Counted from the stretch's first letter, positions 7,984-16,251 are shown. The stretch is 64,000 bases of DNA from Bdellovibrionales bacterium (GCA_020628165.1 JAHDFM010000005.1:3981-67980), one strand, 5' to 3'. Notes: generated by a model not told the origin, from the sequence alone. Numbers and translations: made by a program.

Positions 7984-9386
7984 ATGAACAATAGTTTTTT
8001 ATACGACAGACGGCAATTTTTAGCTAAGCTCTCACAACAGCTTGGGCTGTACACCGCTGCAGGGCTCTATAGTCAAAATGTTTTTTCTCAAAGCCAAAGC
8101 TTAAAAAAAATATAATTTTTATTCACTTCAATCATGGAGCCAATATTCCTAAGGATTTAAATAATAGTGAAATTAATATTAAAGGAGGTTTTCAATTTGG
8201 TTCTGATTCTAGCATTTCTAACTTATCATCTGTAAAAGATGATGCCCTTTTCGTAAGACGTACAAGTAATAAATTTAAAGGGTACAATGCTCCTTATAGA
8301 GTCAATCAAGCATCTATTTTTACAGGTTATCCTGCTGTGGATAATCCAAATTTTAAAAATTTAATAAACTCACCGTATGCGGGGAAAAGTGTTGATGTCG
8401 TTGCTGGGGATTACTTAAAAAATAAATATGCCACAAAAAATCCTTATCTTACTCTGGCTCATGCAACACAAACTAGTGGTGGGGCAGACAGTCCTAACCA
8501 TGCGTTCTGGTGGAAAACATCAACGTTTGCTAAAAGTGGCTCACCAATTATTCCTTCAACAAGTCCACGCTCTGTCTATAATATCATGAAGCAAGATATC
8601 AGCTGTGGAGTCGTAAGTAATTCACCTGAAGATAATACAAAAGAAATACAAAGCCTACTGAATGAAGTGGAGAAGATTAAATTAATACGTGACAACTTTA
8701 GTAAATTTAATAGCAAGTACCTTCTTCCTCCTGAAGAGGTTGAGAAAATGATTGCACAAGTCAGTTCCAAAATTGAAAGTAATGAGGCTAAAATTAACCA
8801 GCTTAAAAACAATACACCCATTGAGAGTAGCGATTCTTACTGCCGAGATTTCAGCTTGCAAACTTCTGGATACAAACAAGGGCAATACAATGGCTATGAT
8901 GTTTTCGACAAAAGGAGCAATGCTTTTTTTGACCTTATGGTTCTAGCATTCAAGTCCAATTACACACGCAGCATATCGTATTACTGCAACAATTGGGCTA
9001 ATGGGAAAGATCACCGGCAAGGTGGCCATAAAAAATACAACAATGCAATCATTAGAGAGTATTTGTCTGGCTTGACAAGAACATTAAACAACTTAGTTCT
9101 TAGATTAAAAAAAGCCAATATTTATGATGAAGCCATGATTGTGTTCGCTTGCGAATTGCCATTACAAAACAACGGATCCAATGATAGCGCAACACACAGA
9201 ACTGACAATATGCCTTGGTTAATCGTTAACTCTGGAAAAACGGGCGAATACAATGATAGCACAACTTTGCATCCTGGTGTTATCCACTGTAATATTCTAA
9301 ATCGCCTTGGAATGTCTATGTCTATATTCAGTTCAGCTGACCACGAATTAGGGCGACCAGGAAATAACAAGATAAAGATCTTATAA
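7984..9386 (+). pseudogene. DUF1552 Tat-exported protein, frameshifted at an A8 run
   Basis: Begins with ATG 7984 (AAAAGG upstream) and a twin-arginine-like leader MNNSFLYDRRQFLAKLSQQ. The frame stops after SLKKI at a run of eight A (about 8106-8113) and continues in the -1 frame as IIFIHFNHGANIPKDLNN to 9386. The long remainder is DUF1552-like: AFFDLMVLAFKSNYTRSISYY, then a His-rich GKDHRQGGHKKYN, then YDEAMIVFACELP and HRTDNMPWLIVNSG. The lesion equals one missing A. The neighbouring DUF1592 gene is also broken, so decay is the simplest reading. Slippage at the A run could restore the protein in some transcripts. Confidence 0.75.
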
Positions 9387-9396
9387 TGGCTTTGCC

Positions 9397-9450
9397 TTCA
9401 GGTCCTAAACTGCAATGGAATCATCTGCCATTGAGGGCCTGGAACCTTTT
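9397..9450 (+). repeat. Interspersed structured repeat, copy B
   Basis: Shares TCTGCCATTGAGGG..CTG.AACCTTTT with copy A and GGTCCTAA with copy D. Inner hairpin CAATGG/CCATTG and outer stem CAGGTCC/GGGCCTG. With copy A it brackets the decayed DUF1592/DUF1552 operon in direct orientation and lies 23 bp before the next gene. Confidence 0.55.
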
Positions 9451-9472
9451 AAACTAGACCACCCATAAGTCT

Positions 9473-10879
9473 ATGAATAGCTTTGGAATAAGTGCTCATT
9501 TGCCGATAAATATCTGTAAAATTAAAAAACAAATAAAGGCCAAGCTAATCATTCATGCTGTTATATTAAAACGTTACACGTGGTTCTTCTCTGTAGTGTT
9601 ACTTGTGTCATCGAGCATTTGGGGCTTTCATCCCCTCATGGCTGAGACGATGTCGCAAGCTGAGTTTTTAAAGTACAAAAAAAAGTATATTAAAACCAAG
9701 TCCAATATAGACCTTTTCAACTACGCCAATGCTCTCTATATGCGTGGGCAATACAATCTAGCTTATAAAGGTTACCGCTTAGTAGTCACTAGAAACAGCA
9801 AGCTTGAAACGTTCGCACGTTACTATATGTCTCTTGCATTGATCAAAATGGACAAAAGCAAACAGGCCTTAGATTTGTTAACCAAGTTAGCTCAAGATGA
9901 TTTAAAACCAAACTTACGAAAAAATGTGACGGCAAAAATTAAAGCATTGTCGAAACAAAAAAAATCTGAAACTAAAGTTTACGTTAAGAGAAAGAGATTT
10001 AACCTTTTGACTGATTTAAGCTTTGGCTACAATACAAATCCTGAACTTAACTCAGATGATGAAAACTCCTTCGATGATGAAGATGCTGGTGATATGGAGT
10101 ATAAGGGAATGTTGAATGCCAGTTATTGGCTGTATGATTCACTCAAGTTTGATAGTAAGCTGGCTGCGACGATGACTTATTTGAGCTATACAGAAAAGCA
10201 AGACCTCACTAATATGCTGTTAAGCACTAATATAGCAACAGCCGGCTACATAGGCCTTTACCGCTTTCGCATAACTCCCGCTTACACTCAGGAATATAAC
10301 GATGGTGAGCTTATTCTATCCAATGTAAGTTCTAATTTTGACATCGCTAGAAAGTTACCTAAAGGTCTTATTAGTCTTGGGGTCAATTTCGGGATGAATT
10401 CACCTATGGCTGATGAGTTCAATTATTTAGAAGGCGAGCGTTTCTTTGTATACAGTGACTTTTCATATAAGTTTAAAAAAACAGCTCTTTATTTGTACGC
10501 CGAGTACTTTGATAACTCTTACATCGATGAAGTGCAAAATGAGTCCAATAATGGCTACCAGTTGTCTGCTAAGTTTAAATATTATTTTAATAAGTCATTT
10601 TCTGTTGAAACTGGATATCGCTATAAAGTAAGAAAATATAACGAGTCAAATCTGTTTTTTGATGACGGAACAAGAACTTTTAGCCTTAACTTAGCAAGAG
10701 AAGATGAGCTTTCTCAATTAGATTTAGCAATTAATTACAATTTATATAAGGGCATGGATATGAGTTTGATTTTGTCTCAAATTGAGAACAAATCAACATT
10801 TGATAGTATTTTCACAGACGTGGGTGACAAAAACTATGAACTATTGAATGTAAAATTGAATTTTGGATTTTATTTTTAG
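9473..10879 (+). CDS. Outer-membrane beta-barrel protein with N-terminal TPR-like domain
   Basis: A 468-residue exported protein of unknown function. After a long N-terminus the signal-like hydrophobic segment YTWFFSVVLLVSSSIWGF lies at about residues 35-55. A helical TPR-like region follows (YANALYMRGQYNLAYKGYRLVV, YYMSLALIKMDKSKQALDLL). From about residue 175 (FNLLTDLSFGYNTNPELN) to the end it shows repeated barrel strands with aromatic girdles and terminates in LNFGFYF, the usual C-terminal Phe of an outer-membrane protein. This TPR-plus-barrel layout recalls Slam/DUF560-type proteins. ATG 9473 has no clear ribosome-binding site and the leader is unusually long, so the true start may be further in. 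It precedes the ECF operon. Confidence 0.7.
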   Translation: MNSFGISAHLPINICKIKKQIKAKLIIHAVILKRYTWFFSVVLLVSSSIWGFHPLMAETMSQAEFLKYKKKYIKTKSNIDLFNYANALYMRGQYNLAYKGYRLVVTRNSKLETFARYYMSLALIKMDKSKQALDLLTKLAQDDLKPNLRKNVTAKIKALSKQKKSETKVYVKRKRFNLLTDLSFGYNTNPELNSDDENSFDDEDAGDMEYKGMLNASYWLYDSLKFDSKLAATMTYLSYTEKQDLTNMLLSTNIATAGYIGLYRFRITPAYTQEYNDGELILSNVSSNFDIARKLPKGLISLGVNFGMNSPMADEFNYLEGERFFVYSDFSYKFKKTALYLYAEYFDNSYIDEVQNESNNGYQLSAKFKYYFNKSFSVETGYRYKVRKYNESNLFFDDGTRTFSLNLAREDELSQLDLAINYNLYKGMDMSLILSQIENKSTFDSIFTDVGDKNYELLNVKLNFGFYF

Positions 10880-10885
10880 AAAATG

Positions 10886-10911
10886 TGAAACTTTTGTCGT
10901 GGTGATTCGTC
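10886..10911 (+). promoter_or_regulatory. ECF sigma-type promoter, TGAAAC-N16-CGTC
   Basis: TGAAAC at 10886-10891 and CGTC at 10908-10911, separated by exactly 16 nt. This is the classic ECF architecture (compare SigW-type TGAAAC-N16-CGTA). It lies 38 bp before the first gene of the operon that encodes the sigma factor. An identical arrangement occurs at 13354-13379. Confidence 0.7.
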
Positions 10912-10949
10912 AACTAGATAACAAGTTAGTGACTAAAACTGGAGGTTTT

Positions 10950-11309
10950 ATGAAATCATTAATATTAACAGCGACAATTACTTTATTGAGCTTTGCAGCT
11001 TCTGATTTATTTGCTGAGGACTTTAAGAGTCATCGCCAAATAAGCCCAGAAATGAAGGCCGAACGTGAAGCTTTTAGAGCTGAGGTCAAGGCAAAAAAAG
11101 ATGCTATTAAATTAATTGAAAATGATGAAGAAAGATTGGCGGCCAAAGAGGCTTTGAAGGCTGAACTTAGTGCTCACCGTGAAGCTAAAAAGAATGAGCG
11201 CATAGAAGCAATGTTAGCTGATGGTCTGTCTCAAGAAGAGATTGACGAAAAAATGCAGGCGAGAAAAGAACGTCGTCAAAAAAGAAGAAGTAAAAACAGA
11301 GGTAATTAA
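10950..11309 (+). CDS. Small exported coiled-coil protein with basic C-terminus
   Basis: 119 residues. Start chosen at ATG 10950, where a TGGAGG Shine-Dalgarno and the signal peptide MKSLILTATITLLSFAASDL coincide; the frame also opens upstream at 10863 without a signal. The mature part is almost wholly charged helix (MKAEREAFRAEVKAKKDA, ALKAELSAHREAKKNERIEA), ending in a strongly basic tail RKERRQKRRSKNRGN. No family recognised. A periplasmic stress-sensing or scaffold role like CpxP/Spy is possible, but their LTxxQ motif is absent. First gene behind the ECF promoter, so probably the most strongly transcribed member of the regulon. Confidence 0.65.
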   Translation: MKSLILTATITLLSFAASDLFAEDFKSHRQISPEMKAEREAFRAEVKAKKDAIKLIENDEERLAAKEALKAELSAHREAKKNERIEAMLADGLSQEEIDEKMQARKERRQKRRSKNRGN

Positions 11310-11326
11310 TAGGAATCAAAATATTT

Positions 11327-11358
11327 AAACAGGAACTGACAAAAAAGTGTTCCTGTTT
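11327..11358 (+). terminator. Intercistronic stem-loop just before the sigma gene
   Basis: Perfect 10-bp stem AAACAGGAAC/GTTCCTGTTT with a 12-nt loop and a short ATTT tail. It ends 5 nt before the AGGAG ribosome-binding site of the sigma gene. It may act as a weak terminator or as a stabilising 3' end for the upstream transcript. Confidence 0.55.
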
Positions 11359-11370
11359 ATTTAGGAGACT

Positions 11371-11913
11371 ATGATTGAATTAAAGCTTGAAACAGTGATT
11401 GAGAACTTACTGCGTGACGATCTAGAGAAAGATAAAACTCTCTTTTATGATTTAACGCATAAGTCTTTGTACAATTACTGTCTTATCCTTGCGCACAAAC
11501 CAGAAGTTGCTGACGATCTTTTACACGACACGTACATCAAGGCTTTTAAAAATTTGAGCACTTTATTAGATAGATCAAAGTGCAATGCCTGGTTAAAGAA
11601 AATCGCAAAAAATATCTATTTAGATCTTTTAAAAAAATCATATGTAAAAAATGAAACTGATATTTTTGAAGATAATTTTTTTGCAACCTCAGTCGATGAT
11701 AACCTGGTCATGCATGACATCATCAATACGATGCAAACTCTGAGTGTTGAATTTCGCGAAGTTATTTATTTGATAGATATGGAAGGTGTCGATTACACGT
11801 CAGCAGCACATATAATAGGTATCACTGCTGAAGCTGTGAAATCAAGAATTCACAGGGCTAGAAAAAAATTTATTAAAAACTACAATTGCACAAGTGCCAT
11901 TCCTGCAAAATAG
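11371..11913 (+). CDS. RNA polymerase sigma factor, ECF subfamily
   Basis: A 180-residue ECF sigma factor. Region 2 spans about residues 22-92 (FYDLTHKSLYNYCLILAHK, VADDLLHDTYIKAFKNL, CNAWLKKIAKNIYLDLLKK). Region 4 spans about 118-172 (LSVEFREVIYLIDMEGVDY, AAHIIGITAEAVKSRIHRARKK), with the helix-turn-helix that reads the -35. A TTAGGAG ribosome-binding site precedes ATG 11371. The next gene encodes a one-span membrane protein, the expected anti-sigma. TGAAAC-N16-CGTC promoters in front of this operon and in front of the peroxidase at 13.5 kb suggest autoregulation plus a small target set. The inducing signal is unknown; an envelope or oxidative signal is inference. Confidence 0.92.
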   Translation: MIELKLETVIENLLRDDLEKDKTLFYDLTHKSLYNYCLILAHKPEVADDLLHDTYIKAFKNLSTLLDRSKCNAWLKKIAKNIYLDLLKKSYVKNETDIFEDNFFATSVDDNLVMHDIINTMQTLSVEFREVIYLIDMEGVDYTSAAHIIGITAEAVKSRIHRARKKFIKNYNCTSAIPAK

Positions 11914-11921
11914 GTGTTAAA

Positions 11922-12437
11922 ATGAATGAGAAAGACTATTTTAAAAAAATCAATGAACTGAATAAACTTTTTGTAAGTCCAAGTTCTGATTTGAAAAAAC
12001 GAGTTTTAAAAAGCTCGAAAAAACCAGAAGTGACACGCAAGCCTCAAATACTATTGTCAATAGCTGCTCTTTTTATCTTCACCTTAGCAATAACAGCCAT
12101 CATGAACTCCAATAAAACTGAAGATTTAACAATTGTTAAATACGTCACCAATCAAAACTACGTTGCTCACTTTAAACTTGAAGATATGAACTTAGATAAA
12201 GCTTTCTTTGTAGAGCTTGAATTGCCAGAAAACATTGATATCGTATCTAAGAATAAAAGCATTTTGAAAAAGAAAAACTTTATGTTTATGTGGTCTGTCT
12301 TTTCAGACACTAAAACGGTGAGTTTTCCTTTTAAAGCCTTAGAAAAAGGTGTCTTTGATTTGCAAATTAAAATTCTGGATCAAAATATGGAACTTATCGA
12401 GACAAAATCAATCACATTAGAAGTGCAAGAGGGGTAA
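11922..12437 (+). CDS. Putative anti-sigma factor, single-span membrane protein
   Basis: 171 residues from ATG 11922, which follows AGGTG; the frame opens earlier at 11886 inside the sigma gene but without a ribosome-binding site. Layout: a cytoplasmic N-terminus (1-45, basic, SSDLKKRVLKSSKKPEV), one membrane span (about 48-66, ILLSIAALFIFTLAITAIM), and a periplasmic beta-rich domain. This matches membrane-bound anti-sigma factors encoded directly after ECF genes. No zinc-binding HxxxCxxC motif is present, so it is not a ZAS-type anti-sigma. Role is inferred from position and topology. Confidence 0.7.
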   Translation: MNEKDYFKKINELNKLFVSPSSDLKKRVLKSSKKPEVTRKPQILLSIAALFIFTLAITAIMNSNKTEDLTIVKYVTNQNYVAHFKLEDMNLDKAFFVELELPENIDIVSKNKSILKKKNFMFMWSVFSDTKTVSFPFKALEKGVFDLQIKILDQNMELIETKSITLEVQEG

Positions 12438-12443
12438 AAAGTC

Positions 12444-12794
12444 ATGTTAAAAGGAGTTCTAATAATTTTATTGTCATTCACAGCCTTAGCTCTTTCAGCT
12501 GGAGAAGTGAGGATGGCCACATCAGAAGACATTGACCTGTTTGACAAAGCCGTTGAAGCTTCTAGTCAAATTGAGAGATCTGACTTTAAATCAGGCCTTG
12601 TGAAAGACAAATCGAAAAAAAACAAAGCAGTTAGAAAAGGAGATCTTAAGAACCGGCCGCCTTTTAAAGGAGATGCCTCTGATTCTAAAAACAGACCCTC
12701 CACAGGTAAAAACACAGTTGAAGGACGTTTTGATCAACTCGAAGAAAGAGCACACAATAAAAGACGCAACAAAAAACGCAGAAAACGGCCTTAA
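12444..12794 (+). CDS. Small exported protein with Lys/Arg-rich tail
   Basis: 116 residues with a signal peptide (MLKGVLIILLSFTALALSAG). The mature chain is low in hydrophobics and rich in Lys, Arg, Asp and Ser, ending NKRRNKKRRKRP. No fold or family recognised. It lies 6 bp after the anti-sigma gene in the ECF operon. An AGGGG lies before ATG 12444. Together with the 10950 and 30741 products it is one of three exported proteins here that end in a strongly basic tail. Confidence 0.6.
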   Translation: MLKGVLIILLSFTALALSAGEVRMATSEDIDLFDKAVEASSQIERSDFKSGLVKDKSKKNKAVRKGDLKNRPPFKGDASDSKNRPSTGKNTVEGRFDQLEERAHNKRRNKKRRKRP

Positions 12795-12805
12795 ACTAGG
12801 TTTTT

Positions 12806-13327
12806 ATGAACAAACTCATTATCATTATATTAACGAGCTCACTGTTATTTCTCTATCAGAACTGCTCCGTTCTGGAGACGGAAACAATCACCGATATGAG
12901 CTCAAAAATAACTGGTGTTGCCAGTATAAATGGCGAATCTTATATATTGAATGATTCTGAAATGAGCTTATACCTTCAAGCCGAACAAAATTATTCAGGC
13001 TATAGCAAGGATATCCCAACGCAAGAGAGTCAAATCACAGATCTCAACAATATCAACTTAAAAAATAGCATCAACTTAACTGAGTATAACTATCTGTGTA
13101 TGGTCGGTAGTGCCGGCAATTCAACAACATACTACCCACTGGCTTTCTACAATTATGAAAGCGTCTCAGACTATTTAGTGCCCATTTGCATGACAAAGTT
13201 ATCTTGTGTGAACATTGTCTCAGAATTAGGCGCAGTTAAACCTATGTTGAGTGAGCTGTGTTCTCAAAACAGCTTAGCTAAGTCATTTAATTCAGAAGAA
13301 GTTCTTCAATTAGTAAAACGTTACTAG
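12806..13327 (+). CDS. Lipoprotein-like protein with Asn-Cys signal end
   Basis: 173 residues. The signal peptide MNKLIIIILTSSLLFLYQNC-SVLETE ends in Gln-Asn-Cys, the atypical lipobox seen in five other proteins of the window. The mature part is unremarkable, with four further Cys (LCMVGSAGNS, PICMTKLSCVNIV, LSELCSQ) that could form disulfides. No family recognised. Last gene of the ECF operon, starting 11 bp after the preceding stop. Confidence 0.6.
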   Translation: MNKLIIIILTSSLLFLYQNCSVLETETITDMSSKITGVASINGESYILNDSEMSLYLQAEQNYSGYSKDIPTQESQITDLNNINLKNSINLTEYNYLCMVGSAGNSTTYYPLAFYNYESVSDYLVPICMTKLSCVNIVSELGAVKPMLSELCSQNSLAKSFNSEEVLQLVKRY

Positions 13328-13353
13328 GCTCATTTAAATTTTTTTATTTTTTG

Positions 13354-13379
13354 TGAAACTTTTGTGCGATTAGGTCGTC
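13354..13379 (+). promoter_or_regulatory. ECF sigma-type promoter before the peroxidase gene
   Basis: TGAAAC 13354-13359 and CGTC 13376-13379 with a 16-nt spacer. The surrounding TGTGAAACTTTTGT is identical over 14 bases to the promoter at 10886. It lies 100 bp before ATG 13479. Confidence 0.7.
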
Positions 13380-13478
13380 TTCTAAATATTGGGTGGGAGC
13401 ATTTTAACTAAATTCATTTTAAATCAATACATAAAAAATTAAAAATGCACTGAAATATACTTTAAAGAAAGGTTGCCT

Positions 13479-14627
13479 ATGAAAGTTATTCTTTTGCTTA
13501 TGTTTTTTTTAGTATCAAGTTGCACAATTGAAAATGAAGAACTGTCGGTCGATTCATTCTTTCAAACTAATTTTCCAGATTTTTACAATGCCTTTGTGGG
13601 AAAATTAGATTTCAATAATCTTCCAAAATACAGATCGCAGGAAATACCTTTATATATAACCAGAGACAATACTGACAGCAATGAGATCACTGACTCTGGT
13701 GCCTTACTTGGGCGTATATTGTTCTATGATACAAAGCTATCTACAAATGATTCTATCTCATGTGCGAGTTGTCACATTCAAGCACATGCCTTTGGAGATA
13801 CGGCCCAAGTAAGCATTGGGGTGAATGGAGTCACGGGGAGGCACTCAACAAGGTTGATCAATTCGCGCTTTTCAGACGAAGCGAACTTCTTTTGGGATGA
13901 GCGAGCATCTTCTCTTGAGGAACAAACCACCATGCCCATTCGAGATCATTCAGAGATGGGATTTAGTGGAACATTGGGTGCTCCTGACTTTGATGACCTC
14001 ATAGCTAAATTATCTGCAGTTCCTTATTATACGGATTTGTTCACGTATGTGTTTGGCACAGCTGACATCACAGAAAATAGAATGCAATTGGCGCTCGCTC
14101 AATTTATCAGGAGCATACAGTCTTTTGATTCAAAGTATGACATTGGCCGTTCACAAGTGACTAACGACAATCAAAACTTTCCTAACTTTACGACTGATGA
14201 AAACCTTGGCAAGAAGCTATTTTTAGATCCCCCCAATGTAGGTGGGGCGGGCTGTGCTACTTGTCACACGCCACCAGAATTCTCAATTGATCCCGACTCA
14301 TTAAACAACGGAGTGATTGGGGTTTTTGCAGGTGGTGTTGATTTGACAAACACAAGATCGCCAAGTTTAAGAGACTCGGTCAAACCAGACGGCAGTAGCA
14401 ACGGGCATTTCATGCATGATGCAAGCCAAGTAGATCTAGAGGCCGTGATAGAGTTTTATGATAATGGAGTTGTTGATAATGCCAACTTAGACCCAAGGCT
14501 ACAGCCAGGTGGTAATCCACAAAATTTAAACTTAACCGCTTTAGAAAAAGCTCAGTTAGTCGATTTTATCAAAACCCTCTCAGGCAATGATGTCTACACC
14601 AACGAAAAGTGGTCGAACCCCTTCTAA
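13479..14627 (+). CDS. Di-haem cytochrome c peroxidase / MauG family lipoprotein
   Basis: 382 residues. Start chosen at ATG 13479 behind AAAGAAAGG; TTG 13473 is also in frame. The signal ends LLMFFLVSSC with a normal lipobox. Two haem c sites are visible: CASCH (about residue 95) and CATCH (about 258), each at the start of a cytochrome domain, with GRILFYDTKLSTNDSIS and ANFFWDERASSLEEQTTMPI typical of bacterial CCP/MauG. Such enzymes reduce hydrogen peroxide or oxidise a partner using two haems in the periplasm. The C-terminal VDLEAVIEFYDNG and LVDFIKTLSG are family motifs. The ECF-type promoter upstream suggests it is a target of the adjacent sigma factor. Confidence 0.88.
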   Translation: MKVILLLMFFLVSSCTIENEELSVDSFFQTNFPDFYNAFVGKLDFNNLPKYRSQEIPLYITRDNTDSNEITDSGALLGRILFYDTKLSTNDSISCASCHIQAHAFGDTAQVSIGVNGVTGRHSTRLINSRFSDEANFFWDERASSLEEQTTMPIRDHSEMGFSGTLGAPDFDDLIAKLSAVPYYTDLFTYVFGTADITENRMQLALAQFIRSIQSFDSKYDIGRSQVTNDNQNFPNFTTDENLGKKLFLDPPNVGGAGCATCHTPPEFSIDPDSLNNGVIGVFAGGVDLTNTRSPSLRDSVKPDGSSNGHFMHDASQVDLEAVIEFYDNGVVDNANLDPRLQPGGNPQNLNLTALEKAQLVDFIKTLSGNDVYTNEKWSNPF

Positions 14628-14680
14628 CATGTGCTCGATTTTTACTAGCTGATTACGGACCAGTGAGACAAAGAAAGTAT

Positions 14681-14742
14681 AAACGGTTCCAGGTTCTCAG
14701 TGTCGGTGTTGCTATCTACCGGTGTGGGTTAGGAACCTTTTT
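14681..14742 (+). repeat. Interspersed structured repeat, copy C
   Basis: Outer stem GGTTCC/GGAACC with a terminal T run. The 3' half TCTACCGGTGTGGGTTAGGA aligns with copies A and B at about 21 of 28 positions including the AACCTTTTT end. Lies between convergent genes and could serve as terminator for the peroxidase gene. Confidence 0.5.
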
Positions 14743-14757
14743 ATTGCTATTAAACTC

Positions 14758-15321
14758 TTAATTCCAATCAAAAACATAAGTTCTAGCAGAGTTTATCAAA
14801 TTGAAGTTCAATTCATTTTTAGACCAATCTATATCTATTTTAGGAATCAAACCTTTCGTAGCCACCCAACCGCCGCCATATCGACGTATTTTATTGTCTT
14901 TTATAGTTTTAGCTAATTGATCTCCATAAAGGTCTTTTAAAGAGATTGTTTTAATGAGTTGACCATGTCGATATATTACAACCTCTGGTGAGTTTCCTGT
15001 CTCTTTGTTTTTGTAAGGGCCGAAATATATATTTCCAATAAGTAAAAGAGTTTCACCAGCTGGCGAAACTAAGTATTCACGTCTTCCAATAAAAGTATCT
15101 ACTTTCCAGAGGACATTGCCTTTTTCTGTAGTAATGCTTGTTGTGCCTTCTGTAGAGTAAGAGTCATCTTTTTTTCTGACTGAGATGATTGTTAAACCTT
15201 TGTCTCCAATAGTATGATTGATGTTGTCCTGATTTTTAAAGGGAGCGGGCTTTAAACCAAAACATAAGTTAGGAATTAGTAATAGACCGCAGATGAGTAA
15301 AAAGTTGCTTAATGTTTTCAT
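14758..15321 (-). CDS. Exported protein of unknown function
   Basis: 187 residues. I place the start at ATG 15321 with AAGGA upstream; the frame opens 18 bp earlier. Signal peptide MKTLSNFLLICGLLLIPNLC. The mature part is strand-rich with repeated short blocks (KGLTIISVRKKDDSY, TLLLIGNIYFGPYKNKETG, VVIYRHGQLIKTISLKDLY) resembling a WD/propeller-like or NHL-like fold. No family recognised. Conservation cannot be judged. Nearest neighbour on the same strand is the lipoprotein at 15393. Confidence 0.5.
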   Translation of the reverse strand: MKTLSNFLLICGLLLIPNLCFGLKPAPFKNQDNINHTIGDKGLTIISVRKKDDSYSTEGTTSITTEKGNVLWKVDTFIGRREYLVSPAGETLLLIGNIYFGPYKNKETGNSPEVVIYRHGQLIKTISLKDLYGDQLAKTIKDNKIRRYGGGWVATKGLIPKIDIDWSKNELNFNLINSARTYVFDWN

Positions 15322-15392
15322 TTTTTTCCTTAGAAACAATTTATATTAAAATTAATTTTATTAATTCATTGAGAGAAGGTTATAAACTTTTT

Positions 15393-15929
15393 TTAATTCC
15401 CAATATAATATTGAATGATCGAGTTAGAGATTTCATCAGAATTCACATATTCCTTACTTTTCTTTGCAGATTTTTCTTGAAGTCCACACTCTCTAAAAGT
15501 TTTAGTGGGCTTCATCATTTTAGCTATATTTTTTATATCACATTTTTTCTCAATAGTTATGAACAGTTCATTAGTGATATCTTCAAACTGAGACTTTATG
15601 CGTTTTTTTGATTTAAACGGCACTGTACTTACCAATTGTACGATGGTTCTTTCTGATCCATCCTTACAAGACTCATTAGCAAACATAATATTGAGAGGAA
15701 AGTTATCGATTGTCCAACTCATCAATAGTATGTTGGCTTTGATAAGAGAAGGGTGTTCGTTTGGAGAAACATTACGGTCGGAGATAAGTTTGAGGTTTTG
15801 ATGTTCACTGATCACTTTTTTGACACAATGAAGATTAGGTTGGTAACCAATGATTTCTTTTTTTACTCTTAAATGTGCATCACAAGCCGTCAGCATAAAA
15901 ATAATTATCAACAAAAATGTTTTAATCAT
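15393..15929 (-). CDS. Lipoprotein of unknown function
   Basis: 178 residues with a standard lipobox (MIKTFLLIIIFMLTAC-DAH). The mature domain has four Cys (LHCVKKV, ESCKDGSE, KKCDIKN, RECGLQE) and reads as a compact alpha/beta unit. No family recognised. There is no clear Shine-Dalgarno. It is followed 72 bp downstream by another exported gene on the same strand. Confidence 0.6.
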   Translation of the reverse strand: MIKTFLLIIIFMLTACDAHLRVKKEIIGYQPNLHCVKKVISEHQNLKLISDRNVSPNEHPSLIKANILLMSWTIDNFPLNIMFANESCKDGSERTIVQLVSTVPFKSKKRIKSQFEDITNELFITIEKKCDIKNIAKMMKPTKTFRECGLQEKSAKKSKEYVNSDEISNSIIQYYIGN

Positions 15930-16251
15930 ATTTTTTATTATCGCAACATATGTAAGATCGCAATGTGTAAGCTAAAATAAATGTCACACATGTGCTTCAA
16001 CTTTTAAATAACTAGCTAAATAAAATTAGCCCGATGAACTACATGATATAGCGAATTTGGTCCTAAGTTAAATATGGCAATATAATTATCTACCATTGGT
16101 ATCCTAGATACTTTCTGTATGCACAGAGTTAATACCGGTTATCAGTCCTCAGTAAAATGAGTCTAATATTAAAACTCATCAAGTCATTTTATTAACCTAT
16201 CGAAAACATAATATTTCTGGTATCAAATACATGAAAAATTGAGGGGGAAAT
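15930..16251. other. Intergenic region holding repeat copy D
   Basis: 322 bp between divergent genes. It contains the structured repeat at 16054-16114 and presumably promoters for both sides. A GAGGGGG Shine-Dalgarno at 16241-16247 serves the PhoX gene. No other element seen. Confidence 0.5.
16054..16114 (+). repeat. Interspersed structured repeat, copy D
   Basis: Contains ATGGCAA....ATT.TCT.CCATTG, matching copy A at 20 of about 26 positions, with the same 12-nt spacing from the 5' GGT block. The 3' T-rich end is degenerate. Lies in the leader of the PhoX gene. Confidence 0.45.

Noticed and set aside
6193-9450. Integron-type attC sites for the flanking repeats
   Set aside because: The RYYYAAC/GTTRRRY core sites are missing and no integron integrase is present.
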